Source: Pseudoalteromonas sp. MEBiC 03607
GTDB taxonomy: Bacteria > Pseudomonadota > Gammaproteobacteria > Enterobacterales > Alteromonadaceae
DNA: 64,000 nt
Reading direction: 5' to 3'
Assembly: GCF_004792295.1 (NCBI RefSeq)
Contig: NZ_SRRY01000001.1
Span: 1,188,501-1,252,500 of the forward strand
Below the pieces are notes generated by a model. That model did not search any database, was not told the origin of the DNA, and was given only the letters and a program-made list of their open reading frames with translations. Positions 45,716-54,729 of this stretch are shown here, in pieces. Numbering within the stretch: position 1 is the first letter of the stretch; each line of letters begins with the position of its first letter. The position numbers and the translations under genes are program-made.

Positions 45716-46615
45716 TTAGCTTGCGTCACGACATTGCTCGTCTATGAACTCTATTTCAATTGTTGTATGAGCAAAATCAAACTCTTTAAGCTCCTGTCGC
45801 AACTCTAGCTTGTACGATTTCAGCTCTTCGTTAGATATTTCAGTGTTTAAAACAATATGGGCGGTTAAAACGTTGTGTTCACCATCAAGTGACCAGATGT
45901 GTAAGTGATGTACTTCACCCACAATGGCTTTAGAAACTATTTTCGATTTAATATTTTCAATAAGATCAATATCTGGTGTCGCTTGCAAGAAGAGCATAAG
46001 TGTCGTTTTCAGTGTTCTTACAACATTAAATAAAATAAAAAGGGTAAACCCAATTGATAAAATAGGATCGAGTATGGGCCATTCAACAAACATCAATACG
46101 ATTGATACAATAAATATAGCTATCCAACCTAAAACGTCTTCAAGCAAGTGCCAGTTTAAAACTCGTTCATTTAAGGTCTTTCCATGACTTAGCTTATAGG
46201 CAGCGTAACCGTTTACCACCATGCCAAAAATAGCTAATAAAAGCATTCCTTCGACTTGAGGCATTTCGGGGTTAGCTAATCTTGGTATGGCCTCAATTAG
46301 TATAAAAACAGAACCAACAGTTAATACCAAACCGTTAATCAATGCGCCAAGCAATGAAAAGCGCTTGTAACCATATGAAAACTGGCTAGAGGCAGGCTTG
46401 TTACTGAGCTTATTTAATCCCCATGCGGTGCCTATGGAGATGCTATCTCCTAAATCATGGATAGCATCTGCCATGATTGCCGTACTATTGGTTAACCAAC
46501 CTCCGATAAATTCGATGATGGTAAACGTGAGGTTTAGAAAAAAAGCCCAGCCAATGCGTCTCGAAGCGTCCTCATCATTGTGAGGGTGATCATGACCGTG
46601 AGAGTGGTTATGCAT
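45716..46615 (-). CDS. CDF family divalent cation exporter (CzcD-like)
   Basis: 299 residues, six helices, N-terminal His-rich tail (HNHSHGHDHPHND), and the HxxxD sites of CDF proteins (AIMADAIHDLGDSISIG in TM2 and NWHLLEDVLGW in TM5). A cytoplasmic C-domain follows (VHHLHIWSLDGEHNVLTAHIVL). Exports Zn/Cd/Co from cytoplasm to periplasm using protons. It overlaps the end of the transglutaminase-like gene by 8 bp. Confidence 0.9.
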   Translation of the reverse strand: MHNHSHGHDHPHNDEDASRRIGWAFFLNLTFTIIEFIGGWLTNSTAIMADAIHDLGDSISIGTAWGLNKLSNKPASSQFSYGYKRFSLLGALINGLVLTVGSVFILIEAIPRLANPEMPQVEGMLLLAIFGMVVNGYAAYKLSHGKTLNERVLNWHLLEDVLGWIAIFIVSIVLMFVEWPILDPILSIGFTLFILFNVVRTLKTTLMLFLQATPDIDLIENIKSKIVSKAIVGEVHHLHIWSLDGEHNVLTAHIVLNTEISNEELKSYKLELRQELKEFDFAHTTIEIEFIDEQCRDAS

Positions 46616-47336
46616 GTTGAGCCTCGGCGGTTACATTTTTTCTTCTAAGCCTTTGTACATTCCAATTAATGATATGACGGATAAAGTTTTGGTACGCCCA
46701 ACGTTTAATACCCGTTAGATTGGTTCCCTGCTCAGCATAGAATTCATCGGGTGAGTCATAAAAGCCAAAGTCGTCGTGTATGCCTTCTTTTTGAATATAA
46801 GTATCTTTACCAACCCAGTTCGTCTCTGGGTTACTTATGCAGGTAGTAGCTATTCCATAACCACAAAAATTATCTTTAGCTTGACTGAATTTGGATTGAA
46901 TTGAACTTAGGTAAGCTTCGTCGAGAATGAAGCCTTCTAAATTGATCCACTTACCTTCATAGAGCACTTCTACCCAGCTATGGATAATGGATTTTGGGGC
47001 AAGCCAAAATACATAAGAAGGAATAGCGCCTTTCTGAAGCTGTTGGTCAATCGTGAAACCATGAAATCGGCACTGAATACCAAGCGCTCGGAATAGAGCC
47101 ATTAACAAGTTTCCCTTGGTATTGCACTGTCCATAGCCATCCGCTAAAACTTCACTCGCAGATATATCATCGCTGCGGTTGTAACCAAACTGAATCTCAT
47201 CTTTAACAAAGGTGTAAGCAGCTCCTATTGTGTTGTATTCATCCATTGTATTCCAATTCCGATCTGCTATTAGAGATTGGATGCTGTGATCATCTAAGTC
47301 TAATATTTGTGTTTTCTCTAAATAATTAGCACTCAT
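46608..47336 (-). CDS. Transglutaminase-like cysteine protease-fold protein
   Basis: 242 residues, no signal peptide. Transglutaminase-core motifs: Cys in GYGQCNTKGNLLMALFRALGI, His in IHSWVEVLYEGKWINLEGF and a following Glu/Asp. Catalytic residues look intact. Its role between two cation exporters is unknown; it could process a peptide or protein in the cytoplasm. Same operon: 12 bp after the upstream CDF gene and overlapping the next one. Confidence 0.8.
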   Translation of the reverse strand: MSANYLEKTQILDLDDHSIQSLIADRNWNTMDEYNTIGAAYTFVKDEIQFGYNRSDDISASEVLADGYGQCNTKGNLLMALFRALGIQCRFHGFTIDQQLQKGAIPSYVFWLAPKSIIHSWVEVLYEGKWINLEGFILDEAYLSSIQSKFSQAKDNFCGYGIATTCISNPETNWVGKDTYIQKEGIHDDFGFYDSPDEFYAEQGTNLTGIKRWAYQNFIRHIINWNVQRLRRKNVTAEAQHA

Positions 47337-47348
47337 TATCCATCTCCT

Positions 47349-48002
47349 TTAAGAACATGATTTTGATTTACTTCCACTACAGCTATTGTTTTCGCTTGTT
47401 AACTCTGCGTTGCTCAGCTCTTTCTTCGCATCAGTAATAATCAGGTAAGCCCCTCTTAAAATTAGGGTTGCAATCACACTACCAATCACAATGTCAGGCC
47501 AGCGAGAATCAAGTAGCATCACTAAAACACCAGCAGCAATGACCCCCAAGTTTGCGATCACATCGTTGGCTGAAAATATCCAGCTTGCACGCATATGGAC
47601 TTCACCATTGCTTTGCATTCTGATTAAAACTAAACAAATGACGTTTGCTATTAATGCTACAAAACCAAAGCCGATCATGAACCAAGAGTGAGGCTCACCT
47701 TCTCCGAGTCTTCTTACTATGTCAAAGATTACCAGTATTCCGAGTGTCAGCTGAAAGTAACCGCTGATAAGGGCTGCATTGGCTTTATGCTTTAAAGATC
47801 GGCTCACGGCATATAGAGCAATACCATAGACAATTGCGTCAGCCAGCATATCCATTGAATCTGCTATCAAAGCCGTTGAGTTTGCATATAGGCCCACAGT
47901 AATCTCAACGCAGAACATAACCGCATTAATACCTAGCAACCAATACAGCACATGTTTTTGTTTCGCATCTTTTAGTTCGACTTCGCAACCACAACCACTC
48001 AT
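47349..48002 (-). CDS. Short CDF-type cation transporter (membrane domain only)
   Basis: 217 residues with six helices and CDF sites STALIADSMDMLADAIVYG (TM2) and SANDVIANLG (TM5), where the usual His is Asn/Ser. It lacks the C-terminal cytoplasmic domain and instead has a Cys/Ser tail (NNSCSGSKSKSCS); the N-terminus is also Cys-rich (MSGCGCEVE). Directly downstream of the PbrR/CadR-type promoter, so the main induced gene. Likely a Cd/Zn/Pb exporter. Confidence 0.82.
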   Translation of the reverse strand: MSGCGCEVELKDAKQKHVLYWLLGINAVMFCVEITVGLYANSTALIADSMDMLADAIVYGIALYAVSRSLKHKANAALISGYFQLTLGILVIFDIVRRLGEGEPHSWFMIGFGFVALIANVICLVLIRMQSNGEVHMRASWIFSANDVIANLGVIAAGVLVMLLDSRWPDIVIGSVIATLILRGAYLIITDAKKELSNAELTSENNSCSGSKSKSCS

Positions 48003-48034
48003 TGCACGGCCTTAGTTATTTGCTTGATAACTTA

Positions 48035-48065
48035 ACTATAAAGTCTATAGTGACTATAGAGTCAA
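48035..48065 (-). promoter_or_regulatory. MerR-type promoter/operator of the CDF-czc operon
   Basis: On the minus strand: -35 TTGACT (48065-48060), 19-bp spacer, -10 TATAGT (48040-48035). The spacer holds the dyad AGTCTATAG-TGA-CTATAGAGT (48042-48062, plus strand), one mismatch, close to the known PbrR/CadR operator type. It reads into the CDF gene at 48002; the regulator gene starts divergently at 48085. Confidence 0.9.
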
Positions 48066-48084
48066 GATTTAGGACTAAAGTTTT

Positions 48085-48474
48085 ATGAAGATAGGTGAAC
48101 TTTCAAAAACGACAGGGTGTTCGATACAAACAATTCGGTATTACGAGAAAGAAGGGTTGCTTTCAACTCCTGAACGTACTGAAGGGAATTACAGGTTATA
48201 CGGTGAACGGGCTTTAAAAGAATTAGAGTTTATAAAGCATTGCCGAAGTTTGGATATCCCTCTAACAGATGTTAAACGCCTTATGGAACTGAAAAATAAG
48301 CCAGAAGAAAGCTGTGCAAGTGTTAATAAGCTCATTGCTCAACAATTGGCCTTAGTTAACAATCGAATGAGAGAACTCAAAGCACTAAAAGCTGAGCTTC
48401 AACAAATGGCAAGTTTGTGTACAACTGAAAACACCATTGAAGCGTGTGGAATAATTAAGTCACTTGATAGTTAG
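48085..48474 (+). CDS. PbrR/CadR-like MerR-family regulator (Cd/Pb/Zn)
   Basis: 129 residues: winged helix (MKIGELSKTTGCSIQTIRYYEKEGLLSTPERTEGNYRLY), dimer helix, and three Cys at the positions used by PbrR/CadR: EESCASVNK near residue 78, and C-x8-C in SLCTTENTIEACGI near the C-terminus; a further Cys at residue 12. Divergent from the operon it probably controls. The 3' third is duplicated and decayed at 38994 onward. Confidence 0.87.
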   Translation: MKIGELSKTTGCSIQTIRYYEKEGLLSTPERTEGNYRLYGERALKELEFIKHCRSLDIPLTDVKRLMELKNKPEESCASVNKLIAQQLALVNNRMRELKALKAELQQMASLCTTENTIEACGIIKSLDS

Positions 48475-48502
48475 AATTGTCATTCATTTTCTATCCGTGT
48501 TG

Positions 48503-48604
48503 TGTACGAATAACTATATTTTATTACGTTCATGTACGAAATTTATTTAATGTACTTTCGTTCACTTGATTGTTAAGATGTACGAAAGTTACAGGTTTCG
48601 TACA
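48503..48604 (+). repeat. Three-part res site next to the resolvase gene
   Basis: Three dyads of the half-site TGTACGAAA or its complement: 48503-48532 (30 bp), 48533-48564 (32 bp) and 48579-48604 (26 bp, perfect 9-bp arms with an 8-bp spacer). Number, sizes and the position just before the gene match the res sites of Tn3-type resolvases. The third subsite abuts the resolvase ATG, which would allow autorepression. Confidence 0.8.
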
Positions 48605-48605
48605 T

Positions 48606-49229
48606 ATGAAAGTTGGTTTTGCAAGAGTCTCAACTAAAGAGCAAGATTTAAATATTCAACTGTCCAAGTTGGACGCTCATGGCTGTGAAAAAATATTTCA
48701 AGGAAAACAGTCAGGTGCTTCCATTAGAAATGAAGAAAAGCTAAAGGAACTCATCGATTTTATCAGGGAGGGTGATGAGGTAATTGTTACTCGCCTTGAT
48801 CGGCTAGGCCGATCATTAAAGTCTATTCTTGAGGCTATTGAAAGTATCCACAAAAAGGGGGCTTGTTTAAATATTATCGACGGCTCTCTCAATACTAAAA
48901 ATGATAATCCGTTTGCCACCGCCATGATCAACCTATGTGGAGTATTCGCTCAACTTGAGCGGGATCTTATAAAAGCCAGAACCGCAGAAGGTCGCGAAGA
49001 AGCGAAGGCTAAAGGCAAACATATGGGTAGGTTGCCTGCTTTATCAGACAAACAAGCGAAAGAATTATATAAAGATAAATTAAATGGTGAATCGATCTCT
49101 GCATTAGCGAAGAAATATTCTGTTAGCCGCCCGACGGTTCATCGAACTATTGAAAGAATGGAACAAAAAAATAATAAACAAAAGGAGATGTTATGTGGTC
49201 TGATAAAGAGTCAAAAATTGACTTCTTAA
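48606..49229 (+). CDS. Serine recombinase of the resolvase/invertase family
   Basis: 207 residues from ATG 48606. Catalytic Ser in VGFARVSTKEQD (residue 9 region), the LDRLGRSLKS motif, GVFAQLERDLIKART and a C-terminal helix-turn-helix (ISALAKKYSVSRPTVHRTIER). It resembles Tn3-family resolvases. No matching Tn3 transposase is present. The last 13 residues overlap the start of qatA by 37 bp, suggesting that the Qat cassette joined here and replaced the original 3' end. A decayed second copy lies at 39204-39535. Confidence 0.9.
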   Translation: MKVGFARVSTKEQDLNIQLSKLDAHGCEKIFQGKQSGASIRNEEKLKELIDFIREGDEVIVTRLDRLGRSLKSILEAIESIHKKGACLNIIDGSLNTKNDNPFATAMINLCGVFAQLERDLIKARTAEGREEAKAKGKHMGRLPALSDKQAKELYKDKLNGESISALAKKYSVSRPTVHRTIERMEQKNNKQKEMLCGLIKSQKLTS

Positions 49230-50953
49230 ACTTTAATGAAACGGCTGAGTCGATTAAAGATCTTATCACTGAAAAGGAATTAATGCCTATTAGTATAGGT
49301 GTCTTTGGTGATTGGGGCGCTGGAAAATCCACGATTCTTGAACTTACCAAAGCATCTTTGGAAACTGATGAACAAGAATATATCCAAGTGCATTTCGATG
49401 CATGGACTTTCCAAGGATACGATGACGCTAAAGCAGCGCTATTAGAAACAATTGCATCTACTTTAGTAAAAAAAGCAGCAGACGATAAAAATCTAAGTGC
49501 AAAAGCAATAGAGTTTGCTGGACGAATAGATAAGATCAGACTGATGGGACTGCTAATGAATGGTGGTGCAGCATTAGCTGGTATACCGACTATGGGTGGT
49601 ATACAGAAGATCATGGGACTATTCAGTGGTGGTGACGATGGTGAACTTGATGTTGATGATGTAAAAGGTGCTGTCGATGGCGCTAAGGATGTTGCGAAGA
49701 AAAACAAAGGTTTGATCAAAGATAAGAAATCATTCTCACCTCCTAAAGAAATTAAAGAATTCCGAAAAGCATATTCTGATCTGTTAAAGGAGTTTGATAA
49801 GCCACTTATTGTCTATGTCGATAATTTAGATCGCTGCTCTCCATTTAATGCCATTTCAACACTTGAGGCGATCAGATTATTTCTATTTTTACCAAATACC
49901 GCATTTGTCATTGCCGCCGATGAAGACATGATCCGTTTGGCAGTACCTGAATATCACAAAGGTGCATCTCAACGACATCAAACTGATTATTTAGACAAGC
50001 TTATTCAAATTCCTGTGCATGTACCAAGGCCCGGTGTTCTTGAGATAAGGGCATATTTAATGATGCTCACCGCTCAAGACCACGGAGTGACAGATGCTCA
50101 GTTAGAAGCGATAAGATGTGCCCTTGAAGAATCATTAAGGCTTTCTTGGAAACAACCACAAATTACCGTTGATGAGCTTCTTCAGGATCACGATATCGAA
50201 AAGCATTCAGGACTCAGAAGCAAATTTGTAGTTGCTGAACAGTTAGCTCCACTATTAGCTGAATCCACAAACATTAACGGTAACCCTCGCATAGTTAAGC
50301 GATTACTCAATCAAGTTAAGATGAGAAAGAAAACGGCTCACCGTCGAGGAATGCAGCTTGACGAGAAAACTATCACTAAGCTGGTAATTTTTGAGAGGTG
50401 CTTAGGCACTCAGGCTACTAACAAGCTTTATGAATTAATTGATAAGGAAAACGGATATCCAAAAGTTTTAGCGGATCTCGAAAATTCAGAAGTTGAATTT
50501 GATGAAATAAAGTTACCTGAAGAGTGGAAACTCGACCTAGCTTTTATTGATAAATGGTCAAAATTACCTCCAATGTTTACTGAGATGGATTTGACCCCAG
50601 CGGCATACCTTAGCCGAGAAAGCATTCCAATGGGTGCTGTTAATGCGGTAATGTCGGGAGCTGCTCAAAAACTTGTAGAAGAATTAATGAAGCAAAAGGT
50701 AAGGGTCAGTGGCGTTAACTCTACTGCGATTACCACAACTCCGAAGGAAGAGTACATGTCAGTCATGGATGGTTTGATTGAAAACTTTAAGTTGATTGGT
50801 GATTGGACCGAAAAACCAACAGGCATCTATGGAGCCGTGTTACTTGCCAAGCAGGATGATAAATGTTGCTTAAGTCTTCTTACATTCTTAAAAAGCTTGC
50901 CTCGTCAAAGGTGGCTCAATCCAATCTTAAAAGAACTAGAGGGAATTAAGTAA
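49193..50953 (+). CDS. qatA: QatA: KAP-family P-loop ATPase of the Qat anti-phage system
   Basis: 586 residues. Walker A GDWGAGKST (residues 39-47), FDAWTFQGYDDAKAALLE, Walker B LIVYVDNLDRC (about 204-214) and IAADEDMIRLAV are KAP NTPase features. A Gly/Ala-rich helical insert (about 115-185) interrupts the ATPase domain, as KAP proteins often show. ATG 49193 has AAAGGAG 5 bp upstream. It heads a four-gene operon whose other members identify the QatABCD system. Confidence 0.92.
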   Translation: MWSDKESKIDFLNFNETAESIKDLITEKELMPISIGVFGDWGAGKSTILELTKASLETDEQEYIQVHFDAWTFQGYDDAKAALLETIASTLVKKAADDKNLSAKAIEFAGRIDKIRLMGLLMNGGAALAGIPTMGGIQKIMGLFSGGDDGELDVDDVKGAVDGAKDVAKKNKGLIKDKKSFSPPKEIKEFRKAYSDLLKEFDKPLIVYVDNLDRCSPFNAISTLEAIRLFLFLPNTAFVIAADEDMIRLAVPEYHKGASQRHQTDYLDKLIQIPVHVPRPGVLEIRAYLMMLTAQDHGVTDAQLEAIRCALEESLRLSWKQPQITVDELLQDHDIEKHSGLRSKFVVAEQLAPLLAESTNINGNPRIVKRLLNQVKMRKKTAHRRGMQLDEKTITKLVIFERCLGTQATNKLYELIDKENGYPKVLADLENSEVEFDEIKLPEEWKLDLAFIDKWSKLPPMFTEMDLTPAAYLSRESIPMGAVNAVMSGAAQKLVEELMKQKVRVSGVNSTAITTTPKEEYMSVMDGLIENFKLIGDWTEKPTGIYGAVLLAKQDDKCCLSLLTFLKSLPRQRWLNPILKELEGIK

Positions 50954-50954
50954 T

Positions 50955-51842
50955 ATGGGTACGTCCGCATCGTCTACAGGACCGAATAACAAGAGTCCGC
51001 TAATTCCATCTTGGGCAGAGCAAGGAGATCCCGTCACAATAGAGCCTGCATCAGGTACTGATGGGGATGATCAAACTGGTTCTGATAACAATCAATCTGA
51101 TGATCAGAATGACCATACCAACGATATTGACAATGACAAGGTTCAACAAGAAATCGGTGGTTCGCCAACAGCAACGCCACCTCCAAATAGGTTTGCCAGC
51201 GCCAGAAGAGCATTTGGTAAATATGCACAAACAGGTGGCTCAACCTCAGATCTAAGGCGTTCATTAAAAAGTTACTCTAGAAAAGGCTCTGGCGGAGGTA
51301 AAAGCACAAGCCGGAGACTAGCAAGCGGTATAACGGCTGGTTCTGGATTGCTTGGTGTCATGCGTGGCGACACCGTAACGGTTAATAATCAAAGCTTATC
51401 ATTAGGTGATCTAACTGGGTTATCGACTGACCAAGCAATTGACAAAATTGCTAGTCATTTGGCACCTGATAATGCCGATTCGGATGCTGTAAGAGTTGCG
51501 TTGGATTACGCACTAGAAGAAGCACTCCCCGATACAGAAGAATTTGACCCAAACAGTTTTACTGACGAAGTTATTCAAGAAGCCATAGGCTGTTATTTAA
51601 CAGATCTTATTTTTCAGGATGTGGTTGAAGGCATGGGCAGAGCTTGGTTTCATGTTGAGCCTGCAAGTAAGCATCATCAAATGGAAGTAGAATTAAGGGA
51701 ATTAATAAAAGTGATCACACAAGAGCAGTTAGACAAAGTAACTAATGGCAACCCTAGTACTATTAGCAAGGAAAATATTACTAAAATTCAAGCTGATGCA
51801 ATTGCAATGACAGTGGATGAATGGGAGAGTTTTGATGACTAA
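50955..51842 (+). CDS. qatB: QatB: Qat system component
   Basis: 295 residues. A long low-complexity acidic and Gly/Ser-rich N-terminus (about residues 1-115, including DNDKVQQEIGG and GGSTSDLRR) is followed by a compact helical C-terminal domain (DQAIDKIASHLAPDNAD; FTDEVIQEAIGCYLTDLIFQDVVEGMGRAWF). No catalytic motif. Family known only from Qat loci. Start follows the qatA stop by one base; its end overlaps qatC. Confidence 0.85.
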   Translation: MGTSASSTGPNNKSPLIPSWAEQGDPVTIEPASGTDGDDQTGSDNNQSDDQNDHTNDIDNDKVQQEIGGSPTATPPPNRFASARRAFGKYAQTGGSTSDLRRSLKSYSRKGSGGGKSTSRRLASGITAGSGLLGVMRGDTVTVNNQSLSLGDLTGLSTDQAIDKIASHLAPDNADSDAVRVALDYALEEALPDTEEFDPNSFTDEVIQEAIGCYLTDLIFQDVVEGMGRAWFHVEPASKHHQMEVELRELIKVITQEQLDKVTNGNPSTISKENITKIQADAIAMTVDEWESFDD

Positions 51843-53169
51843 TTTTTATTTTAACCATGACCCAGCTAACTTGCCTGATTTTTCTGAAGACTGTCATCCT
51901 GTCCAAATGTTTCACACGCATCAAAATGACATCACTAAGCACAGCTTGGTGTCAAAACAACTACTACAAACAGTTCGTGATTTAGGATTGCATGTAGATG
52001 CTGATGCAATAGATCTGATAACAATTGCAACCGCCGTTACCGCCGCTGATACATTTGAATTGAGGGATAATGCAGAAAATGCATGGGCTAGAAAAATGCA
52101 TTTACATGTTCCTGTTACCGATGAGGATATGTGGAATACTGTTGAGCCTGAACTAAGTTCTTTGCTCAACTTTCTAACGGGCGATCAATGGCAGTTTACT
52201 TTTGAAAAAACAACTATGCCGATGCCGACTCCTAAAACAAGTGAGCAAGCGAAAGCAAAAGCAAAATCATTAATTGGACTCAACTCAGTCTGCCTTTTTT
52301 CAGGAGGTCTTGACAGCGCAGTTGGTGCAATTGACATTTTAAACGGAGAGTCAGCCTTAAAACCGCTTTTGGTTAGTCACGCTTATCGTGGTGATGGCGC
52401 AAAACAGGAAGATATTAAGCATTTATTATCCCCGCCATTCGGCGAATTGTCCTATTCAATGTCTCCTCATATTATCAAGCATTTAGAAGGTAAAACTGAC
52501 ATTAGCATGAGGGGAAGAAGCTTCAACTTCCTAGCTATGGCGGTACTTGGTATATCAGCCTTAAGAAATGCTAATTGCGATAGCAGTATTGAAACTATTG
52601 TCGTCCCTGAGAATGGCTATATTTCTATAAATCCACCGCTTACCAGAAGACGGATTGGTAGCCATAGTACTAGAACTACTCATCCTAATTTTCTAAGCAG
52701 GCTTGAATCTTTGCTTAGAGACACTGGGTTTCATGTCAAATTTGTAAACCCCTATCAATTCAAAACTAAAGGTGAAATGTTAGCGGAATGTGTTGATCAA
52801 GACGCAATTAGAAAAGCAGTTCCTCTGAGTGTTTCTTGTAGTCATTGGCACAGAGAGCATAAACAGTGTGGGCATTGTGTACCTTGCCTTATTCGAAGAG
52901 CGTCAGTTTTTCATGCTGGTTTTACACAAGATGCGCCATACAAGACAAAGCGGTTGAGAGGTCTTATTAAAGAAAAAGATACTCGCGATGATCTCCAAGC
53001 GGTTCAAACTGCCATTATCCGGTTGAAACAGACTGACAATTATCGTTCTTGGCTTCGAAAGTCAGGACCAATACCACAAGATAAAGATATACGAGAAAAA
53101 CTAGAATCAACTATTAAGCGAGGATTAGCAGAGGTTGAATTATTTCTCCAAGCGGATAAATCATCATGA
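51835..53169 (+). CDS. qatC: QatC: QueC-like protein of the Qat system
   Basis: 444 residues from ATG 51835 (GGGAGAG upstream). PP-loop ATPase motif FSGGLDSAVGA near residue 160, and a C-terminal Cys set (SVSCSHWHREHKQCGHCVPCLIRR, near 335-360) like the zinc site of QueC. QueC makes 7-cyano-7-deazaguanine; in Qat the protein is adapted for defence, and QatB was reported elsewhere to be modified by QatC. The start overlaps the qatB stop; the stop overlaps the qatD start (ATGA). Confidence 0.9.
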   Translation: MTNFYFNHDPANLPDFSEDCHPVQMFHTHQNDITKHSLVSKQLLQTVRDLGLHVDADAIDLITIATAVTAADTFELRDNAENAWARKMHLHVPVTDEDMWNTVEPELSSLLNFLTGDQWQFTFEKTTMPMPTPKTSEQAKAKAKSLIGLNSVCLFSGGLDSAVGAIDILNGESALKPLLVSHAYRGDGAKQEDIKHLLSPPFGELSYSMSPHIIKHLEGKTDISMRGRSFNFLAMAVLGISALRNANCDSSIETIVVPENGYISINPPLTRRRIGSHSTRTTHPNFLSRLESLLRDTGFHVKFVNPYQFKTKGEMLAECVDQDAIRKAVPLSVSCSHWHREHKQCGHCVPCLIRRASVFHAGFTQDAPYKTKRLRGLIKEKDTRDDLQAVQTAIIRLKQTDNYRSWLRKSGPIPQDKDIREKLESTIKRGLAEVELFLQADKSS

Positions 53170-53897
53170 TGGATCTTCATTGCCATGTTGATTTATATCC
53201 AGATCATAAAGAGGTATTGAACGACATAAAAAGCAGTAATTATTACGTGCTATCAGTAACTACGGTGCCTTCAGCTTTTGAAGGTACTGTTCAGTTAACA
53301 AGTGGCATAAAACACTGTAAAACGGCTTTGGGGCTTCACCCTCAACTTGCTCATTTAAGGAAAAATGAACTACCTCTATTCGATAAGCTAGTTGATAGAA
53401 CTAGATATATTGGAGAAATTGGGCTGGATGGCTCAAAAGGTTATGCTGATTACTTTGATGATCAATTAGAGGTTTTTACGCATATTTTGAAAAAATGTGA
53501 AGGCTTTGATAACAAAATATTAACTATCCATAGTCTTAATGCGACAGGTGAAGTACTTGAACAACTTAAGTTATACCCCGATGCTGGTACTTCTATTCTT
53601 CATTGGTTTTTAGGTACTAAGAAGCAAGTTCTAGAAGCCGTCGAGCTAGGCTGTTTCTTTTCTATTGGGCCAGCCATGCTTACTTCAGCCAGAGCTAAAA
53701 AAGTAATATCGTGGATACCTCAAGATAGGATTTTACTCGAAACTGATGGCCCTTTCGCCAAAGTGGCGGGGAATATTCTGTTTCCTTCAAGTGTTGGCAC
53801 TGTTACTGAATATCTGGCTGAAATTTGGTGTAAAAATAAGGCTTCGATAATTGAGCAACTGTCAGCAAACCTTAGGTGTTTAACATCAGTCAAGTAA
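53166..53897 (+). CDS. qatD: QatD: TatD-like metal-dependent hydrolase of the Qat system
   Basis: 243 residues. TatD metal site: DLHCHVD at the N-terminus, Glu in YIGEIGLDG near residue 80, His in LTIHSLN and ILHWF, Asp in LLETDGP near residue 200. All expected ligands are present, so nuclease activity is plausible. Last gene of the Qat operon. Confidence 0.92.
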   Translation: MMDLHCHVDLYPDHKEVLNDIKSSNYYVLSVTTVPSAFEGTVQLTSGIKHCKTALGLHPQLAHLRKNELPLFDKLVDRTRYIGEIGLDGSKGYADYFDDQLEVFTHILKKCEGFDNKILTIHSLNATGEVLEQLKLYPDAGTSILHWFLGTKKQVLEAVELGCFFSIGPAMLTSARAKKVISWIPQDRILLETDGPFAKVAGNILFPSSVGTVTEYLAEIWCKNKASIIEQLSANLRCLTSVK

Positions 53898-53948
53898 CTA
53901 ATTATACGTCACGTAATCTTATAACAATTTTATTCAGGTTTAATCGAT

Positions 53949-54488
53949 TTGTTTGAAGTATTTGTATTAGCTATAGCACTCAGTATGGACGTGTTTGCAG
54001 TATCCATAGGCTTAGGTTCTAAAAAAGTAGCAAATGCTGAAAAACTCTTTATTAAAGCCGTTGCTTATTTTGGATTTTTCCAAGGCTTTATGCCTCTTTT
54101 AGGCTATTACAGCGGTAAAGGTTTATCATCTTGGATTGAAGATTATGCACCTTGGATAGCTTTTATTTTGCTAGTATTTATCGGTGGCAAAATGATTTAT
54201 GAGTCCCAATCTGAAGGAATTGAAGAAGATATTGCTAATGTTACTCATCGTGTGCTATTTGTTCTTGCTATTGCCACCAGTATTGATGCAATGGCGGCAG
54301 GTTATGCAATCACATTGCTTGAGGTAGATATAGCCGTAGCTTGCTTGATAATAGGCGTCACGACGTTTGCCTTTAGCTGGATTGGTGTGAATATCGGCGA
54401 AAGAAGTGGCGTATGGCTGGAATCTAAAGCTGAACTATTTGGTGGTTTAGTGTTAATCGCAATCGCATTTAAGATATTACTTGGTTGA
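53949..54488 (+). CDS. mntP: MntP-type manganese exporter
   Basis: 179 residues, six helices in two repeats: [19 protein letters not shown] in TM1 and [18 protein letters not shown] in TM4, with the conserved Asp of MntP in each. The start is a TTG at 53949 with AGG 10 bp upstream; no suitable ATG exists near it. No Mn riboswitch fits in the 51-bp gap. Not part of Qat as known; a separate cargo gene. Confidence 0.82.
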   Translation: MFEVFVLAIALSMDVFAVSIGLGSKKVANAEKLFIKAVAYFGFFQGFMPLLGYYSGKGLSSWIEDYAPWIAFILLVFIGGKMIYESQSEGIEEDIANVTHRVLFVLAIATSIDAMAAGYAITLLEVDIAVACLIIGVTTFAFSWIGVNIGERSGVWLESKAELFGGLVLIAIAFKILLG

Positions 54489-54510
54489 CACAGAACCACC
54501 GAATACTAGG

Positions 54511-54729
54511 CTACTTACCTGAGCAACATGCATTGCCTTCTTGAATAGGAGGACACTTAACTGTTCCATAAGAGCAATAAACGCAACAATCACCTTTTAA
54601 CGGTTTAAGTAGTGCTTTACAGCTTTCGCATTCGTAATACCATTGGCAAGCGTTTGTAGGCATGGTTTCAACTTTGCTAAATCCACATTCAGGGCAAGTG
54701 ATTTTAGATTCTAGTTCTATACCTTGCAT
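54511..54729 (-). CDS. Small GDCC-motif Cys-rich protein associated with merC
   Basis: 72 residues with 12 Cys: an N-terminal zinc-ribbon pattern (CPECGF then CESC), then the motif GDCCVYCSYGTVKCPPIQ and a final CC. The GDCC-x2-CSYG-x4-CPP pattern is a known hypothetical family found beside mercury genes. Overlaps merC by 13 bp. Likely an Hg-binding helper; not proven. Confidence 0.78.
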   Translation of the reverse strand: MQGIELESKITCPECGFSKVETMPTNACQWYYECESCKALLKPLKGDCCVYCSYGTVKCPPIQEGNACCSGK

